A stretch of 57,828 bases of DNA from Megamonas sp. UBA1796 (lineage in GTDB: Bacteria; Bacillota; Negativicutes; Selenomonadales; Selenomonadaceae), in NCBI GenBank assembly GCA_002319795.1, contig DCFU01000011.1, positions 1 through 57,828 of the forward strand, written 5' to 3'. The notes beneath the pieces are model-generated. The model saw nothing but the letters and a program-made list of their open reading frames with translations, made no database searches and was not told the origin of the DNA. How positions within the stretch are numbered: position 1 is the first letter of the stretch; each line of letters opens with the position of its first letter. Positions 16,885 through 25,878 of the stretch are shown here, one piece after another. Made by a program: the position numbers and the translations under genes.

Positions 16885-18801
16885 ATGATGATTTTAACAA
16901 TAGAAAATTTGACGAAAAGCTATGGCGAGAAGCTGCTTTTTGAAAATGTGAGCCTGTACGTCGATACTGGCGATAAGGTCGGGATTGTCGGCGTGAATGG
17001 CACGGGCAAAACAACATTTTTGCGTGCAGTGGCCGGGCTTACGCCGGTGGACAGCGGGAATTTCGCGGCTATGCGCAGCCTGCGCATAAGCTATCTGGCG
17101 CAGGACAAGGTATTTGAGCCGGAAAATACGGTGCTTATGGAGGTGTTTTGCGGGGACAGTCCGCTCATGCAGGCGCTGCGGGAGTATGAGATACTGCTGC
17201 AAAAGGGAGTGGCGGAGTTGTCGCCAAAAACGTATGAGCAGGATCTCTTACGGCTTACAGCGGGGATTGATGAGTTCAATGGCTGGCAGCTTGAAAGCGA
17301 TGCCAAGACGGTGCTTACGCGCCTTGGCATTACGGACTTTACGGCGAAAACCGCAACGCTTTCCGGTGGACAGCAGAAAAGGCTGGCGTTGGCGACGGCA
17401 CTTTTGCAGCCGTGTGATCTTTTGCTGCTGGATGAGCCTACGAACCATTTGGACAGTGAAACTATCAGCTGGCTGGAGGAATATCTGCGAGGCCGCAGGG
17501 GAGCGCTGCTCATGGTTACGCATGATCGTTATTTCCTGGATCATGTAGCAGGCAAGATACTTGAGCTGGATAAGGGGCATGCGTTTACTTATATCGGGAA
17601 TTATACGTCCTTTCTGGAACAAAAAACCGCCCGTGAGGAGCGCGAGGAGGCCGGAGAAAAAAAGCGGCAGAATTTTTTGCGCAATGAGCTGGTCTGGATA
17701 CGCCGCGGCGCACAGGCACGCTCCACAAAACAGCGGGCACGTATTGAACGTTACGAGGAGGTCAAGAACCAAAAGGCTGATTTGGAACGGCCGCAGGTGG
17801 AGATTGGTCTGGCGGGCAGCCGCCTCGGGCGTACAGTCATTGAGCTTTCGCATGTGGGGCAGACTTTTGCCGGGCAAGAGCTTATCCGCGATTTTTCCTA
17901 TGTTGTGCTGCGCCATGACCGTGTAGGGATACTCGGCGCCAATGGGAGCGGCAAAACTACACTGTTAGACATTATCGCCGGACGGCGGCAGCCTTCCTGC
18001 GGCACGGTAAAAATCGGGCAGACCGTAAAAATAGGCTATTTTGCGCAGACAAATGCCGAGATGGATGAACGGCTGCGGGCGATCGAATACATCCGTGAGG
18101 TGGCGGAGTATATTACACTGGCTGATGGTACACGTCTCAGTGCATCCCAGTTGATGGAACGGTTCTTGTTTTCAGGAGAGCTTCAATGGATGCCGATTGG
18201 CAGACTTTCAGGCGGCGAAAAACGGCGTTTGTATCTTTTGCGTGTGCTCATGGGTGAACCGAATGTGCTGCTGCTGGACGAGCCTACGAATGACCTGGAT
18301 CTTGAAACTATGGCAATTTTGGAGGATTTCATTGAGAATTTCCGCGGAGCTATAATTTTTGTTTCACATGATCGGTTCTTTATTGACCGTCTTGCGACGA
18401 AAGTATTCGTATTGCAGAATGATGGACATCTCCGGCAATATATGGGCGGATATACTGATTATCGTATACAGGCAGAGGCTGATATGCAGGCCGAATCGGC
18501 TTGTATGAAGCCTAAGCTGAAAGAAACGCAGGATGAGGAAGTCAAGGAACGCCAATCGATAAGACATGTTGAAGCGAAGCGGCGGTTCACCTTCAAGGAG
18601 CAGAAAGAATATGAGGCAATAGAAGCTGTAATCCAAAGCACAGAAGGAGAGCTCAGGGTTACGCGCCAGCAAATGGCAGACTGTGTTTCTGATTATACGC
18701 GGCTCAATGCGCTGGCAGAAGATGAGGTGCGTCTATCAGCGGAGCTTGAGCGTCTTATGTTGCGCTGGACATATCTGGAAGAAATTGCTGAGAATCAATG
18801 A
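16885..18801 (+). CDS. ABC-F family ATPase, Uup-like
   Basis: Soluble ABC-F protein of 638 residues with two ATP-binding cassettes and no membrane domain. Such proteins act on the ribosome or, for Uup, in ribosome assembly and DNA-intermediate handling. First cassette: GVNGTGKTT near residue 37, signature SGGQQKR, LLLLDEPTNHLD. A basic linker follows (about 245-310, KQRARIERYEE). Second cassette: GANGSGKTT near 353, LSGGEKRR, LLLDEPTNDLD. The C-terminal region (about 560-638) reads RRFTFKEQKEYEAIE and then a coiled coil, the Uup-type tail. The start ATG follows GGAAG by 4-6 nt. It is preceded by a sigma-54 promoter, which is unusual for this family. Confidence 0.85.
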   Translation: MMILTIENLTKSYGEKLLFENVSLYVDTGDKVGIVGVNGTGKTTFLRAVAGLTPVDSGNFAAMRSLRISYLAQDKVFEPENTVLMEVFCGDSPLMQALREYEILLQKGVAELSPKTYEQDLLRLTAGIDEFNGWQLESDAKTVLTRLGITDFTAKTATLSGGQQKRLALATALLQPCDLLLLDEPTNHLDSETISWLEEYLRGRRGALLMVTHDRYFLDHVAGKILELDKGHAFTYIGNYTSFLEQKTAREEREEAGEKKRQNFLRNELVWIRRGAQARSTKQRARIERYEEVKNQKADLERPQVEIGLAGSRLGRTVIELSHVGQTFAGQELIRDFSYVVLRHDRVGILGANGSGKTTLLDIIAGRRQPSCGTVKIGQTVKIGYFAQTNAEMDERLRAIEYIREVAEYITLADGTRLSASQLMERFLFSGELQWMPIGRLSGGEKRRLYLLRVLMGEPNVLLLDEPTNDLDLETMAILEDFIENFRGAIIFVSHDRFFIDRLATKVFVLQNDGHLRQYMGGYTDYRIQAEADMQAESACMKPKLKETQDEEVKERQSIRHVEAKRRFTFKEQKEYEAIEAVIQSTEGELRVTRQQMADCVSDYTRLNALAEDEVRLSAELERLMLRWTYLEEIAENQ

Positions 18802-18880
18802 AATGGGATAATTTGTCAATCGTGGCAGGTTTATCTTAAAAATAAATAGGGCTCAAAAGAGCCGGAAAGAAGGAATTTTT

Positions 18881-19261
18881 ATGAAGTTCAAGTTTTTACA
18901 CAATAATCTCAATGTACTGGATTTGAAAAAATCGCTGGTTTTTTATGAAAAGGCGCTGGGTCTTAGAGAAGTACGCCGCAAGGAAAATCCGTCCTTCGTA
19001 CTGGTATACCTGGGTGATGGCGGCCAGACGTCTCATGAGCTTGAGCTTACCTGGCTCAAAGATCGCCAGGAGGCCTATAACCTCGGTGATAATGAGATAC
19101 ATCTTGCATTCGGGGTGGACGATTTTGAAGCGGCACATCGCTTGCATGAGGAAATGGGCTGCATCTGCTACGAAAACAAGGCTATGGGGATCTATTTCAT
19201 CAGTGATCCGGATGGTTACTGGCTTGAGGTCATTCCCAAAAACCATAATTCGCAGAAATGA
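18881..19261 (+). CDS. gloA: Glyoxalase I (lactoylglutathione lyase-type)
   Basis: 126-residue metalloenzyme of the vicinal-oxygen-chelate fold that isomerises the hemithioacetal of methylglyoxal. All four metal ligands are recognisable: His7 (LHNNLNVLDL), Glu55 (HELELTW), His74 (NEIHLAFG) and Glu116 (DGYWLEVI), and the length fits nickel-type GloA. A good ribosome site (AGAAGGA) lies 6 nt before the ATG. A small GGCTC/GAGCC hairpin lies at 18849-18862 in the 79-nt gap. The thiol cofactor need not be glutathione in this lineage. Confidence 0.88.
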   Translation: MKFKFLHNNLNVLDLKKSLVFYEKALGLREVRRKENPSFVLVYLGDGGQTSHELELTWLKDRQEAYNLGDNEIHLAFGVDDFEAAHRLHEEMGCICYENKAMGIYFISDPDGYWLEVIPKNHNSQK

Positions 19262-19362
19262 ATTTCAGGGAAGGGGGGATTCAATAAGCCTGCTGGCTGG
19301 ATGAGAGATTTTCTGCATGAATCCATACTTCCTAAAGCTATAAAGCAGAGGATGTAATAGAA

Positions 19363-20646
19363 ATGTTTGATAAAGAGAAATATGAAGGAATCTTAGAGGC
19401 GTTCACAATCCATAAAGAAATGCTGCAGGAAATCACAGCAGCTTTTCGCTATGATGTGGAACTGGGACTCAGGAAACCTGGGGAATCCTCACTTCGTATG
19501 CTGAAATCCTATGTGGGACTGCCGGATGGTACGGAGAAGGGAGAGTATCTTGCGCTGGATTTTGGCGGCACGAATGTGAGAGTACTTCGCATCCGGCTTT
19601 TGGGAAATGGCCAGTACGAGATATGCAGGAAGGTGTCTAAACCGCTTGTTGTGCCGGGCGTGTATGATTTTGCTGGTCAGGGTTCTAAGGCAGAGGATCT
19701 GTTTGATTTTATAGCAGGGATTGTTGATGAGGTCATTGAGGAAAATCATGGGGAAAAATATCTGCTTGGGCATACATTTTCCTTTCCGTCCGTGCAAAAC
19801 AGCTTGAATGAAGCAAAACTTATCCTTTGGACAAAAGAATTTGCCACGGCAGGAGTTGAGGGTGAGGATGTCAACAGACTGCTGAAGAAAGCACTTGTAC
19901 GAAATGGCATACCGAATGTCGAGCCTGTGGCGGTCATCAATGATACAGTAGCTGTGTTGTTGGCTGCCGCTTACAAACAGGCGGATACGTATATGGGTTC
20001 TATCTACGCGACGGGGCATAATACCTGTTACTATGAGCCTTTTACCGATGAAGCGCTGCCCGGCATGATACTCAATATGGAATCGGGCGGGTTTTCCAAG
20101 CTGCTGCCGAATTCTTATGATAATATGTTGGATGAAGTCTCGGAGAAGCCTGGAGAGCAGCGTCTGGAGAAAATGGTATCTGGCCGGTACATGGGGGAAC
20201 TTTTTGGCGTGGCACTGGGTGATCTTTGGGGAACGGAAAAACAGTATCTCTTTACGAGTATTGATATGTCCGGTATGCTGCTGGATACCTCTGATGGAGC
20301 CAGGGAAACCGCAAAAATCGTCAGGGAACAAACCGGCATGGAGCTTTGCTCTATAGATTGTGCTTTGGTCCGGAATTTGGCACGTGCTATAGTAGTTCGT
20401 TCTGCCCGGCTGGTGACAGCAACGTATGTGGGGGTTATCTGGCATTTGGCGGGCAAGGGCAGTATCAGAAAGCAGCATATTGCCATCGATGGTTCTGTTT
20501 ATGAAAAAATGCCGTTTGCCAGGGAAAATATCCTCAAGGCTTTTTATGATATCCTGGGGGAAGATGCCGCGCAAGTAGATCTTGTGCTGGAAAACGGCGG
20601 TTCCGGACTGGGTGCTGCTATTGCTGCTGCTATATCGCAAAAATAA
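19363..20646 (+). CDS. Hexokinase of the eukaryotic-type (HK) family
   Basis: ATP-dependent sugar 6-kinase of 427 residues in the actin-like superfamily. It carries the markers of yeast/animal hexokinase and not of bacterial glucokinase: LALDFGGTNVRVL (phosphate 1, about residue 63), the sugar-binding stretch FSFPSVQN with WTKEFATAGVEGEDV, VINDTVAVLLA with the catalytic aspartate, ATGHNTCY, and a C-terminal adenosine motif (ENGGSGLGAA). HK-family genes occur in some anaerobic bacteria, so old horizontal transfer is plausible but not shown here. It lies between gloA and rpoN on one strand and feeds glucose-6-phosphate to glycolysis and glycogen synthesis. Confidence 0.85.
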   Translation: MFDKEKYEGILEAFTIHKEMLQEITAAFRYDVELGLRKPGESSLRMLKSYVGLPDGTEKGEYLALDFGGTNVRVLRIRLLGNGQYEICRKVSKPLVVPGVYDFAGQGSKAEDLFDFIAGIVDEVIEENHGEKYLLGHTFSFPSVQNSLNEAKLILWTKEFATAGVEGEDVNRLLKKALVRNGIPNVEPVAVINDTVAVLLAAAYKQADTYMGSIYATGHNTCYYEPFTDEALPGMILNMESGGFSKLLPNSYDNMLDEVSEKPGEQRLEKMVSGRYMGELFGVALGDLWGTEKQYLFTSIDMSGMLLDTSDGARETAKIVREQTGMELCSIDCALVRNLARAIVVRSARLVTATYVGVIWHLAGKGSIRKQHIAIDGSVYEKMPFARENILKAFYDILGEDAAQVDLVLENGGSGLGAAIAAAISQK

Positions 20647-20697
20647 AGGAAGTACCGGCATGTATGATACCGACAGATGAAGACTTGAGGGAATAGT

Positions 20698-22065
20698 ATG
20701 GAACAGAAACTGAGCATGAACCTGAGCCAAAAGCTGGCTATGACTGTAAAGCTGCAGCAGGCGATACAGATACTGCAGCTTTCGTCACAGGAATTGCGAA
20801 CGACAATAGAAAAGGAATATCTGGAGAATCCTGCGCTTGAGATGGAAGAAGGAACGGATATACGCGAGTCCGGAGAGAAGCTTACAGACCGCTATAGTAT
20901 AGAAGATATTTCGGCGCTGGCCAATTATTTGGGTGAAGATGAGAAACGGCCGCGTTCTTCCCAGAATGATGTCAAACAAAGCTTTGAAACGGCGGCATCT
21001 ACGGATTTGACCCTGGAGCAGGAGCTTTTGGAACAGGTGAACTTTACGTTTCAGCGTGACGAGGAAAAAGGCATTGCAGTATTCATTGTCGGTTCTATTG
21101 ACAGCCGGGGATACCTTACAACACCTGTGAGCGAGATTGCCCGTGCTATGCAGACAATCGAGCCGGCGGTTGAGGCTGTTCTGGCTGTTGTACAGCGCTT
21201 TGAGCCGGTGGGAGTAGGTGCGCGCAGCCTGCAGGAATGCCTTACAATACAGGCGAAGCAGCAAGGAATTTATGAGGGGCTTGTGGCGGCGGTCATTGAT
21301 TGCCATCTGGATCATGTAGCCCGTGCACAGTATAAAAATATTGCTGCGGATGAGGGGTGTTCCCTATCCGATGTACAGCTGGCGGTCGATATCATACGGA
21401 CGCTGAATCCAAAACCAGGCAGTTCCTATGGCAATGCTTCCTCCAATTATATTGTGCCGGATGTCGTGGTACGGAAGAACGGAGATAGCTACATCGTGCT
21501 CGTTAATGATTATGGTATCCCACAGCTCCATATATCACAGGTTTACAGGAATGCCGCTGGATTTGATACGCAGACGAAGAAATATATCGAGCAGCGTGTG
21601 AACTCGGCGGCATGGCTCATCAAAAGCATCGGACAGCGCCGTGAAACACTTAAGAATGTTGTGACAGAAATCGTGCGGCAGCAGATGGAGTATCTGGAGA
21701 AGGGACCCCAGTATCTGCGTCCGCTTCTCATGAAAACCGTGGCGGAGAATATTGATGTGCATGAATCAACCGTAAGCCGTGCTGTAGCCAATAAATATGT
21801 GGAAATGCCGCATGGCGTCATCATGCTCAAGAAATTCTTTACAGCCAATCTGGCAAGCGCGGCAACCGGAGAGGAGCTTATTGCCGGACAGGTCAAGAGT
21901 ACCATAGAGGGGCTCATAAAGGGTGAGGACCCTAAGAAACCGTTTTCCGACCAGCAGCTTACAGTGCTGCTCGGACAGCGTGATATGAAGATTTCACGGC
22001 GTACTGTCATGAAGTATCGGGAACAATTGGGGTTCCCTTCATCGGTTAAAAGGAAAAGATATTGA
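20698..22065 (+). CDS. rpoN: RNA polymerase sigma-54 factor
   Basis: 455 residues. Sigma-54 directs polymerase to -24/-12 promoters and needs an AAA+ activator. Region I (about 1-50) is glutamine- and leucine-rich (QKLAMTVKLQQAIQILQLSSQEL), followed by an acidic region II, the core-binding domain, the helix-turn-helix region (VHESTVSRAVANKYVEMP), and the RpoN box SRRTVMKYREQL near the C-terminus, which reads the -24 element. All expected regions are present. The ATG has GAGGGAA 4-5 nt upstream. A promoter matching its consensus lies at 16826. Confidence 0.95.
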   Translation: MEQKLSMNLSQKLAMTVKLQQAIQILQLSSQELRTTIEKEYLENPALEMEEGTDIRESGEKLTDRYSIEDISALANYLGEDEKRPRSSQNDVKQSFETAASTDLTLEQELLEQVNFTFQRDEEKGIAVFIVGSIDSRGYLTTPVSEIARAMQTIEPAVEAVLAVVQRFEPVGVGARSLQECLTIQAKQQGIYEGLVAAVIDCHLDHVARAQYKNIAADEGCSLSDVQLAVDIIRTLNPKPGSSYGNASSNYIVPDVVVRKNGDSYIVLVNDYGIPQLHISQVYRNAAGFDTQTKKYIEQRVNSAAWLIKSIGQRRETLKNVVTEIVRQQMEYLEKGPQYLRPLLMKTVAENIDVHESTVSRAVANKYVEMPHGVIMLKKFFTANLASAATGEELIAGQVKSTIEGLIKGEDPKKPFSDQQLTVLLGQRDMKISRRTVMKYREQLGFPSSVKRKRY

Positions 22066-22164
22066 TGCGTGTGTAGGCGTGGTTTCCACTCGGGAGACCA
22101 CTTTCCAAATGCATTATGACGGATTTTTCTTAATGTGAAAACGCATAAAAGTGATGATAAAAGC

Positions 22165-22193
22165 TTGTTATTTTTTGCACAATCTATTATAAT
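22165..22193 (+). promoter_or_regulatory. Promoter for the NADH dehydrogenase gene
   Basis: TTGTTA (22165-22170), a 17-nt spacer and a perfect TATAAT (22188-22193). It leaves an AT-rich leader of about 150 nt. The rpoN-ndh gap (22066-22350) otherwise holds only a weak GTGG/CCAC hairpin near 22079-22101 without a T-run. Confidence 0.75.
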
Positions 22194-22350
22194 GATGGTG
22201 AAAGATAAATTACATATATGGTAGATATAAAAAACATATAAATAAAGCATAGAAGCGATAGATTATATCTTTTATATTCATACTTGATGTATCGGCTTGT
22301 TCAATAAAAGTTAAATTTTTCACAGTTTTATTTTATAGGAGGAATTCATT

Positions 22351-23601
22351 ATGACAGAGCAAAAACCACATGTTGTTATTGTAGGTGCGGGCTTTGGGGG
22401 TATTCAGACTGCCAAGCTGCTTGCCAAAGAAAATATCACAATCACGATCGTTGACCGGCAGAACTTTCATTTATTCCAACCGCTGCTGTATCAGCTGTCC
22501 ACTTCCGTTCTATCTACGGATGATATCGCGTATCCAATCCGCGCGTTTTTCCATCATAATCCTAATGTTGATTTGTTTATGGCCAAGGCCGAGGGCATTG
22601 ATACAAAACGCAAGGTATTACTGACAAATCATGGGGAATTGTCTTATGATTATTTGGTACTGGCTGCGGGAGCAACGACAAATTATTTTGGCATGGAGAC
22701 AGTAGAGAAAAATTCTTTTCCGATGAAAACCCTGCAGGATGCTTTGCACATCCGCAACCATGTCTTGCATATGTTCGAGCGTGCCAATATGCAGGAAGAT
22801 GAGGAAGAACGGCGCCGTATGCTTACGTTTGTCTGTGTGGGCGGTGGCCCTACCGGGGTTGAAGAGGCTGGGGCGCTTACGGAGCTCATTCATCTTATGC
22901 GTAGGGAATATCATAATATCAATTTCGATGAAGTCAGTGTCAAGCTTATTGAGGCAACGGATAAGCTTTTGCCGATGATGCCGCTGGAACTCAGGGATGA
23001 GACCGTGCGCGTACTGCGTAAAAAGGGTGTGGACGTCATGCTCAGTACACAGGTTGCGGATTGTGACGGAGAGCGCCTCGTGCTTAAGGGCGGCGTGACA
23101 ATCCCTACGCATACGGTTATCTGGGCCGCAGGCGTTAAAGCGGTGCCGCTTATGACAACACTTGGTGCCACGATGGATCGAGCCGATCGTGTAATCGTTG
23201 ACAAGACCCTGCAGGTTCCCGGACATCCGGAAATTTTCGCTATAGGAGATAATGCGCATTTTGAGCAGGATGGCAGGCCGCTGGCAACGGTTGCGCCTGT
23301 AGCAACGCATCAGGCAGTCGTGTGTGCCAAAAACATCAAGATACTCATGCAGGGCGGGCAGAAGCTGGAGCTATTTGCTTATCATGATTTGGGAAGCATG
23401 GCGACAATTGGCCGCGGCGATGCGGTTCTTGCCAGGGGAAATTTCAAAATGAGCGGTTTTTTCGCCTGGAGTGCCTGGCTTATTGTGCATCTTATGCGTT
23501 TGGCGGGAATTCACACAAATATTATTGTGACATTTAAATGGGCATGGAATTATTTGTCAGGCATGCGCTTAGGACGTATTATTACGAATATCGATATCTG
23601 A
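22351..23601 (+). CDS. ndh: Type II NADH dehydrogenase (NDH-2) / FAD-dependent oxidoreductase
   Basis: 416-residue single-chain flavoprotein that oxidises NADH and reduces quinone at the inner face of the membrane without pumping protons. Motifs: first dinucleotide fold VVIVGAGFGGIQTAKLLA (residues about 8-25, FAD), FHLFQPLLYQLST typical of NDH-2, second fold FVCVGGGPTGVEEAGAL (about 158-174, NADH), and the C-terminal FAD motif IFAIGDNAHF. The end holds the amphipathic/hydrophobic stretch that anchors NDH-2 to the membrane (WLIVHLMRLAGIHTN). A perfect AGGAGG ribosome site lies 8-10 nt before the ATG. It is transcribed alone from its own promoter. Confidence 0.9.
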   Translation: MTEQKPHVVIVGAGFGGIQTAKLLAKENITITIVDRQNFHLFQPLLYQLSTSVLSTDDIAYPIRAFFHHNPNVDLFMAKAEGIDTKRKVLLTNHGELSYDYLVLAAGATTNYFGMETVEKNSFPMKTLQDALHIRNHVLHMFERANMQEDEEERRRMLTFVCVGGGPTGVEEAGALTELIHLMRREYHNINFDEVSVKLIEATDKLLPMMPLELRDETVRVLRKKGVDVMLSTQVADCDGERLVLKGGVTIPTHTVIWAAGVKAVPLMTTLGATMDRADRVIVDKTLQVPGHPEIFAIGDNAHFEQDGRPLATVAPVATHQAVVCAKNIKILMQGGQKLELFAYHDLGSMATIGRGDAVLARGNFKMSGFFAWSAWLIVHLMRLAGIHTNIIVTFKWAWNYLSGMRLGRIITNIDI

Positions 23602-23629
23602 GCTATTCGCCTGGAGTATCGGGATGTGC

Positions 23630-23669
23630 TATAATGGGGGATGTTGCGATTGTAGCATCCCCCATTATA
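23630..23669. terminator. Perfect 14-bp hairpin between ndh and the SGNH gene, overlapping an extended -10
   Basis: TATAATGGGGGATG (23630-23643) is exactly complementary to 23656-23669 around a 12-nt loop. It can act as an ndh terminator although only a weak T-rich tract follows. The left arm also contains TATAAT preceded by TGC at 23627-23629, an extended -10 element for the downstream gene. Confidence 0.6.
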
Positions 23670-23688
23670 TTTAGGAGACTTAGATTCA

Positions 23689-25014
23689 ATGATGAAAAAA
23701 AAAGGATGGTTTGTATTCCTGGGAGTCACGATATTTTTCCTGACAGCAGGAAATGTTGCAGCAGCAGGAAATACAGACAGCACAATAGTAAGCCCGAAAG
23801 CGCAGATGGCAGCGACAGCGCCTTTGCGGCTGTCGGCGGAGGTACCGCAGGAAATGCGTAAAGTGCGCTTTATCTGGGATCCGGTTCCGGATGCTGTGAG
23901 TTACCAGCTTGTCATATTAAAGGAGGCAGAAGCTTCTCCGGCGAATATCGTCCTGACCCGAGACAAGATCTTTACAAATGGATATGAGTTTGATACTTCG
24001 ATGATAGGAAAAGAAAAATATGGCTATTACTGGTCCGTATGCGGGATTGATCATGATGGCAAAGCCGTAGGCGGCTTTTCAAAGCCGCAGCCGGTGGTCA
24101 GCGATGGTGCCATCAATACAGATGCTCCCATGCCGACGACAGAGTTTGATAAAATGGCGTATGCACCGCTTTATCCGGTATATTCATGGATTCCATATGC
24201 CGGGGCGTTTTCGTATGAGGTTCAGGTATGGAAAAAAGCTCGCGCCGGAGGAAGCAGCAGGCTGATTCGCGATATCAACGGAGAAGGCAGCAATATTTAC
24301 GATGACGCGGGTTATACGGATCCTGGCGTTTATTGGTGGCAGGTAAGGGCACTCAATGGGGTAGGGAGTCCCTTGAGCAAATGGTCGGAGACACGCGAGT
24401 TTTCGGTTGTTTCACCTGTTAAAGTCGCAGCTCTTGGCGATAGTGTTACACATGGCGGTGGAGCAATCTCTACGCCGCCGGGATATCTTATGTATGACTG
24501 GGAGAGTTACTCTGCAGTACCAATCAAGAATATGGGTTTTAGCGGAAATACCGTGGAGGATATGCTGAGCCGCTTTGATACGGATGTACTGGCATTTTCT
24601 CCTAAGATACTCGTGATTATGGGAGGGGTGAACAATTTTCGTGCAGGCGACAGCGCTGCGCACATTATTCATGTCCTTGCTCAAATACGGGACAAATGCC
24701 GTGAGCATGCTATCATGCCTGTTTTTGTTACGGCTACGCCTATTAATCCTGACTATATGGACAAGGCTTATGGCGTAGATCCCCCGGTGGATGGCTGGCT
24801 TCGCCAGCAGCAGCGGCTGAATGCCTGGATTGTGAAGCAGATCTATGCTGTTGATGTTACACCGGGTATTACGGATGAGAATGGCTGGTTGCGTGATGGC
24901 TGGACTTCGGATGGCTTGCATCCCGATATGGAGGGAAAGAAATATATCGGCGAAACCATCAGCAGCTATCTTTTAAAGCATTTTCCTGAACTCAGAGTAT
25001 CGGGCAACAAATGA
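23689..25014 (+). CDS. Secreted SGNH/GDSL-family hydrolase with N-terminal fibronectin-like domains
   Basis: 441 residues. A signal peptide (MMKKK, hydrophobic core to about residue 22, then AAA) is followed by two beta-sandwich repeats of fibronectin III character (about 45-245; FIWDPVPDAVSYQLVI, then YSWIPYAGAFSYEVQVW). A C-terminal SGNH hydrolase domain has block I LGDSVTHGGG with nucleophile Ser252, GFSGNT, block III GGVNN, and the DGLHPD block with Asp408 and His411. Such enzymes remove acetyl or acyl groups from polysaccharides or lipids. With a pectin-degrading module 6.5 kb downstream, deacetylation of plant polymers is plausible but not shown. Of the two adjacent ATGs either could be used; AGGAG lies upstream. 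Confidence 0.85.
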   Translation: MMKKKGWFVFLGVTIFFLTAGNVAAAGNTDSTIVSPKAQMAATAPLRLSAEVPQEMRKVRFIWDPVPDAVSYQLVILKEAEASPANIVLTRDKIFTNGYEFDTSMIGKEKYGYYWSVCGIDHDGKAVGGFSKPQPVVSDGAINTDAPMPTTEFDKMAYAPLYPVYSWIPYAGAFSYEVQVWKKARAGGSSRLIRDINGEGSNIYDDAGYTDPGVYWWQVRALNGVGSPLSKWSETREFSVVSPVKVAALGDSVTHGGGAISTPPGYLMYDWESYSAVPIKNMGFSGNTVEDMLSRFDTDVLAFSPKILVIMGGVNNFRAGDSAAHIIHVLAQIRDKCREHAIMPVFVTATPINPDYMDKAYGVDPPVDGWLRQQQRLNAWIVKQIYAVDVTPGITDENGWLRDGWTSDGLHPDMEGKKYIGETISSYLLKHFPELRVSGNK

Positions 25015-25063
25015 TATAGGGGTTTTGCACGGTGAGTTGTCTGGATAATGCCTGTGTTGGTTG

Positions 25064-25714
25064 CTATATAGGATTCTCTGTATTATTGACAGGAACCTCG
25101 AGATACGTATCCCCAAGGTGTCTGAACTGGCAGCGTGCCGCAGTAAGATCTGTGAGGCTGGCAAGTATATTGCCGGCTTTTTCTTTTTCCAGCAGCAGGG
25201 TCAATGTAACATTTTCAGTATAGGATTTATTTGCAAGGCGGATTCCTTTTTGCCGCAGTTCGTTTTCTACAGTACCCAGGAGTGTATAGTCAATGGTAAT
25301 GGCTACACGCTGAAATTCTAGGATCTGTACGATACATGAGGCCTCAATTCCCAATACGGCTGTATGACTGTAAGCGCGTATGAGACCACCCGCACCAAGC
25401 TTGATGCCGCCAAAATAGCGGGTTACAACAATGACGATATCTGTAAGGCTGTTTTTTTTGATGGATTCGAGGATAGGATTGCCAGCGGTTCCACCTGGCT
25501 CACCGTCATCGTTGGAGTGCTGGAGATTTGACTGCCTGCCTAATATCCAGGCGGAGCAGTTATGGCGCGCGTCAAAATATTGTTTTTTGATAGCATGAAT
25601 GAATGCCTGGGCTTCTTCTTCGGTCTTTACAGGCGATGTATGTGCGATGAAACGGGATTTCTGGATTTTATATTCCGCTTCGCCGCCATGAGAAATAGTT
25701 TTGCAGGCTGGCAT
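25064..25714 (-). CDS. yigZ: YigZ / IMPACT family protein
   Basis: Protein of about 216 residues of the UPF0029/IMPACT family, linked in other organisms to translation regulation but without a settled biochemical activity in bacteria. The N-terminal domain holds the signature NDDGEPGGTAGNPIL and VVTRYFGGIKLGAGGLIRAYS; a ferredoxin-like C-terminal domain follows. The frame opens at an ATG at 25726, but that codon has no ribosome site. The ATG at 25714 lies 4 nt after AGGTG and is preferred. It is convergent with the SGNH gene; the 49-nt gap shows no clear terminator. Confidence 0.85.
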   Translation of the reverse strand: MPACKTISHGGEAEYKIQKSRFIAHTSPVKTEEEAQAFIHAIKKQYFDARHNCSAWILGRQSNLQHSNDDGEPGGTAGNPILESIKKNSLTDIVIVVTRYFGGIKLGAGGLIRAYSHTAVLGIEASCIVQILEFQRVAITIDYTLLGTVENELRQKGIRLANKSYTENVTLTLLLEKEKAGNILASLTDLTAARCQFRHLGDTYLEVPVNNTENPI

Positions 25715-25743
25715 AAAGCACCTCATTTGTATGATTTCTTCTG

Positions 25744-25772
25744 ATTATAGCGTATTTTATTTATATGGTAAA
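25744..25772 (-). promoter_or_regulatory. Promoter for yigZ
   Basis: On the minus strand TTTACC (25772-25767), a 17-nt spacer and perfect TATAAT (25749-25744) lie 30 nt before the chosen ATG. The remaining 100 nt up to the permease gene is AT-rich without a convincing plus-strand promoter. Confidence 0.65.
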
Positions 25773-25878
25773 ATGCGTAAAAATAAATTTGGATTTAGTA
25801 TAGTCAAATACAGTTTTTTGTAGTATCCTTTAATAGCATAAATGAAAATAGAATAAGAAAGGTTGTGTTACTAAGGCC

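Noticed and set aside
19489..20730. 413-codon open frame opposite the hexokinase gene
   Set aside because: No ribosome site, no recognisable motif, and a composition rich in H, R and I as expected for antisense shadows; the hexokinase on the other strand is certain.
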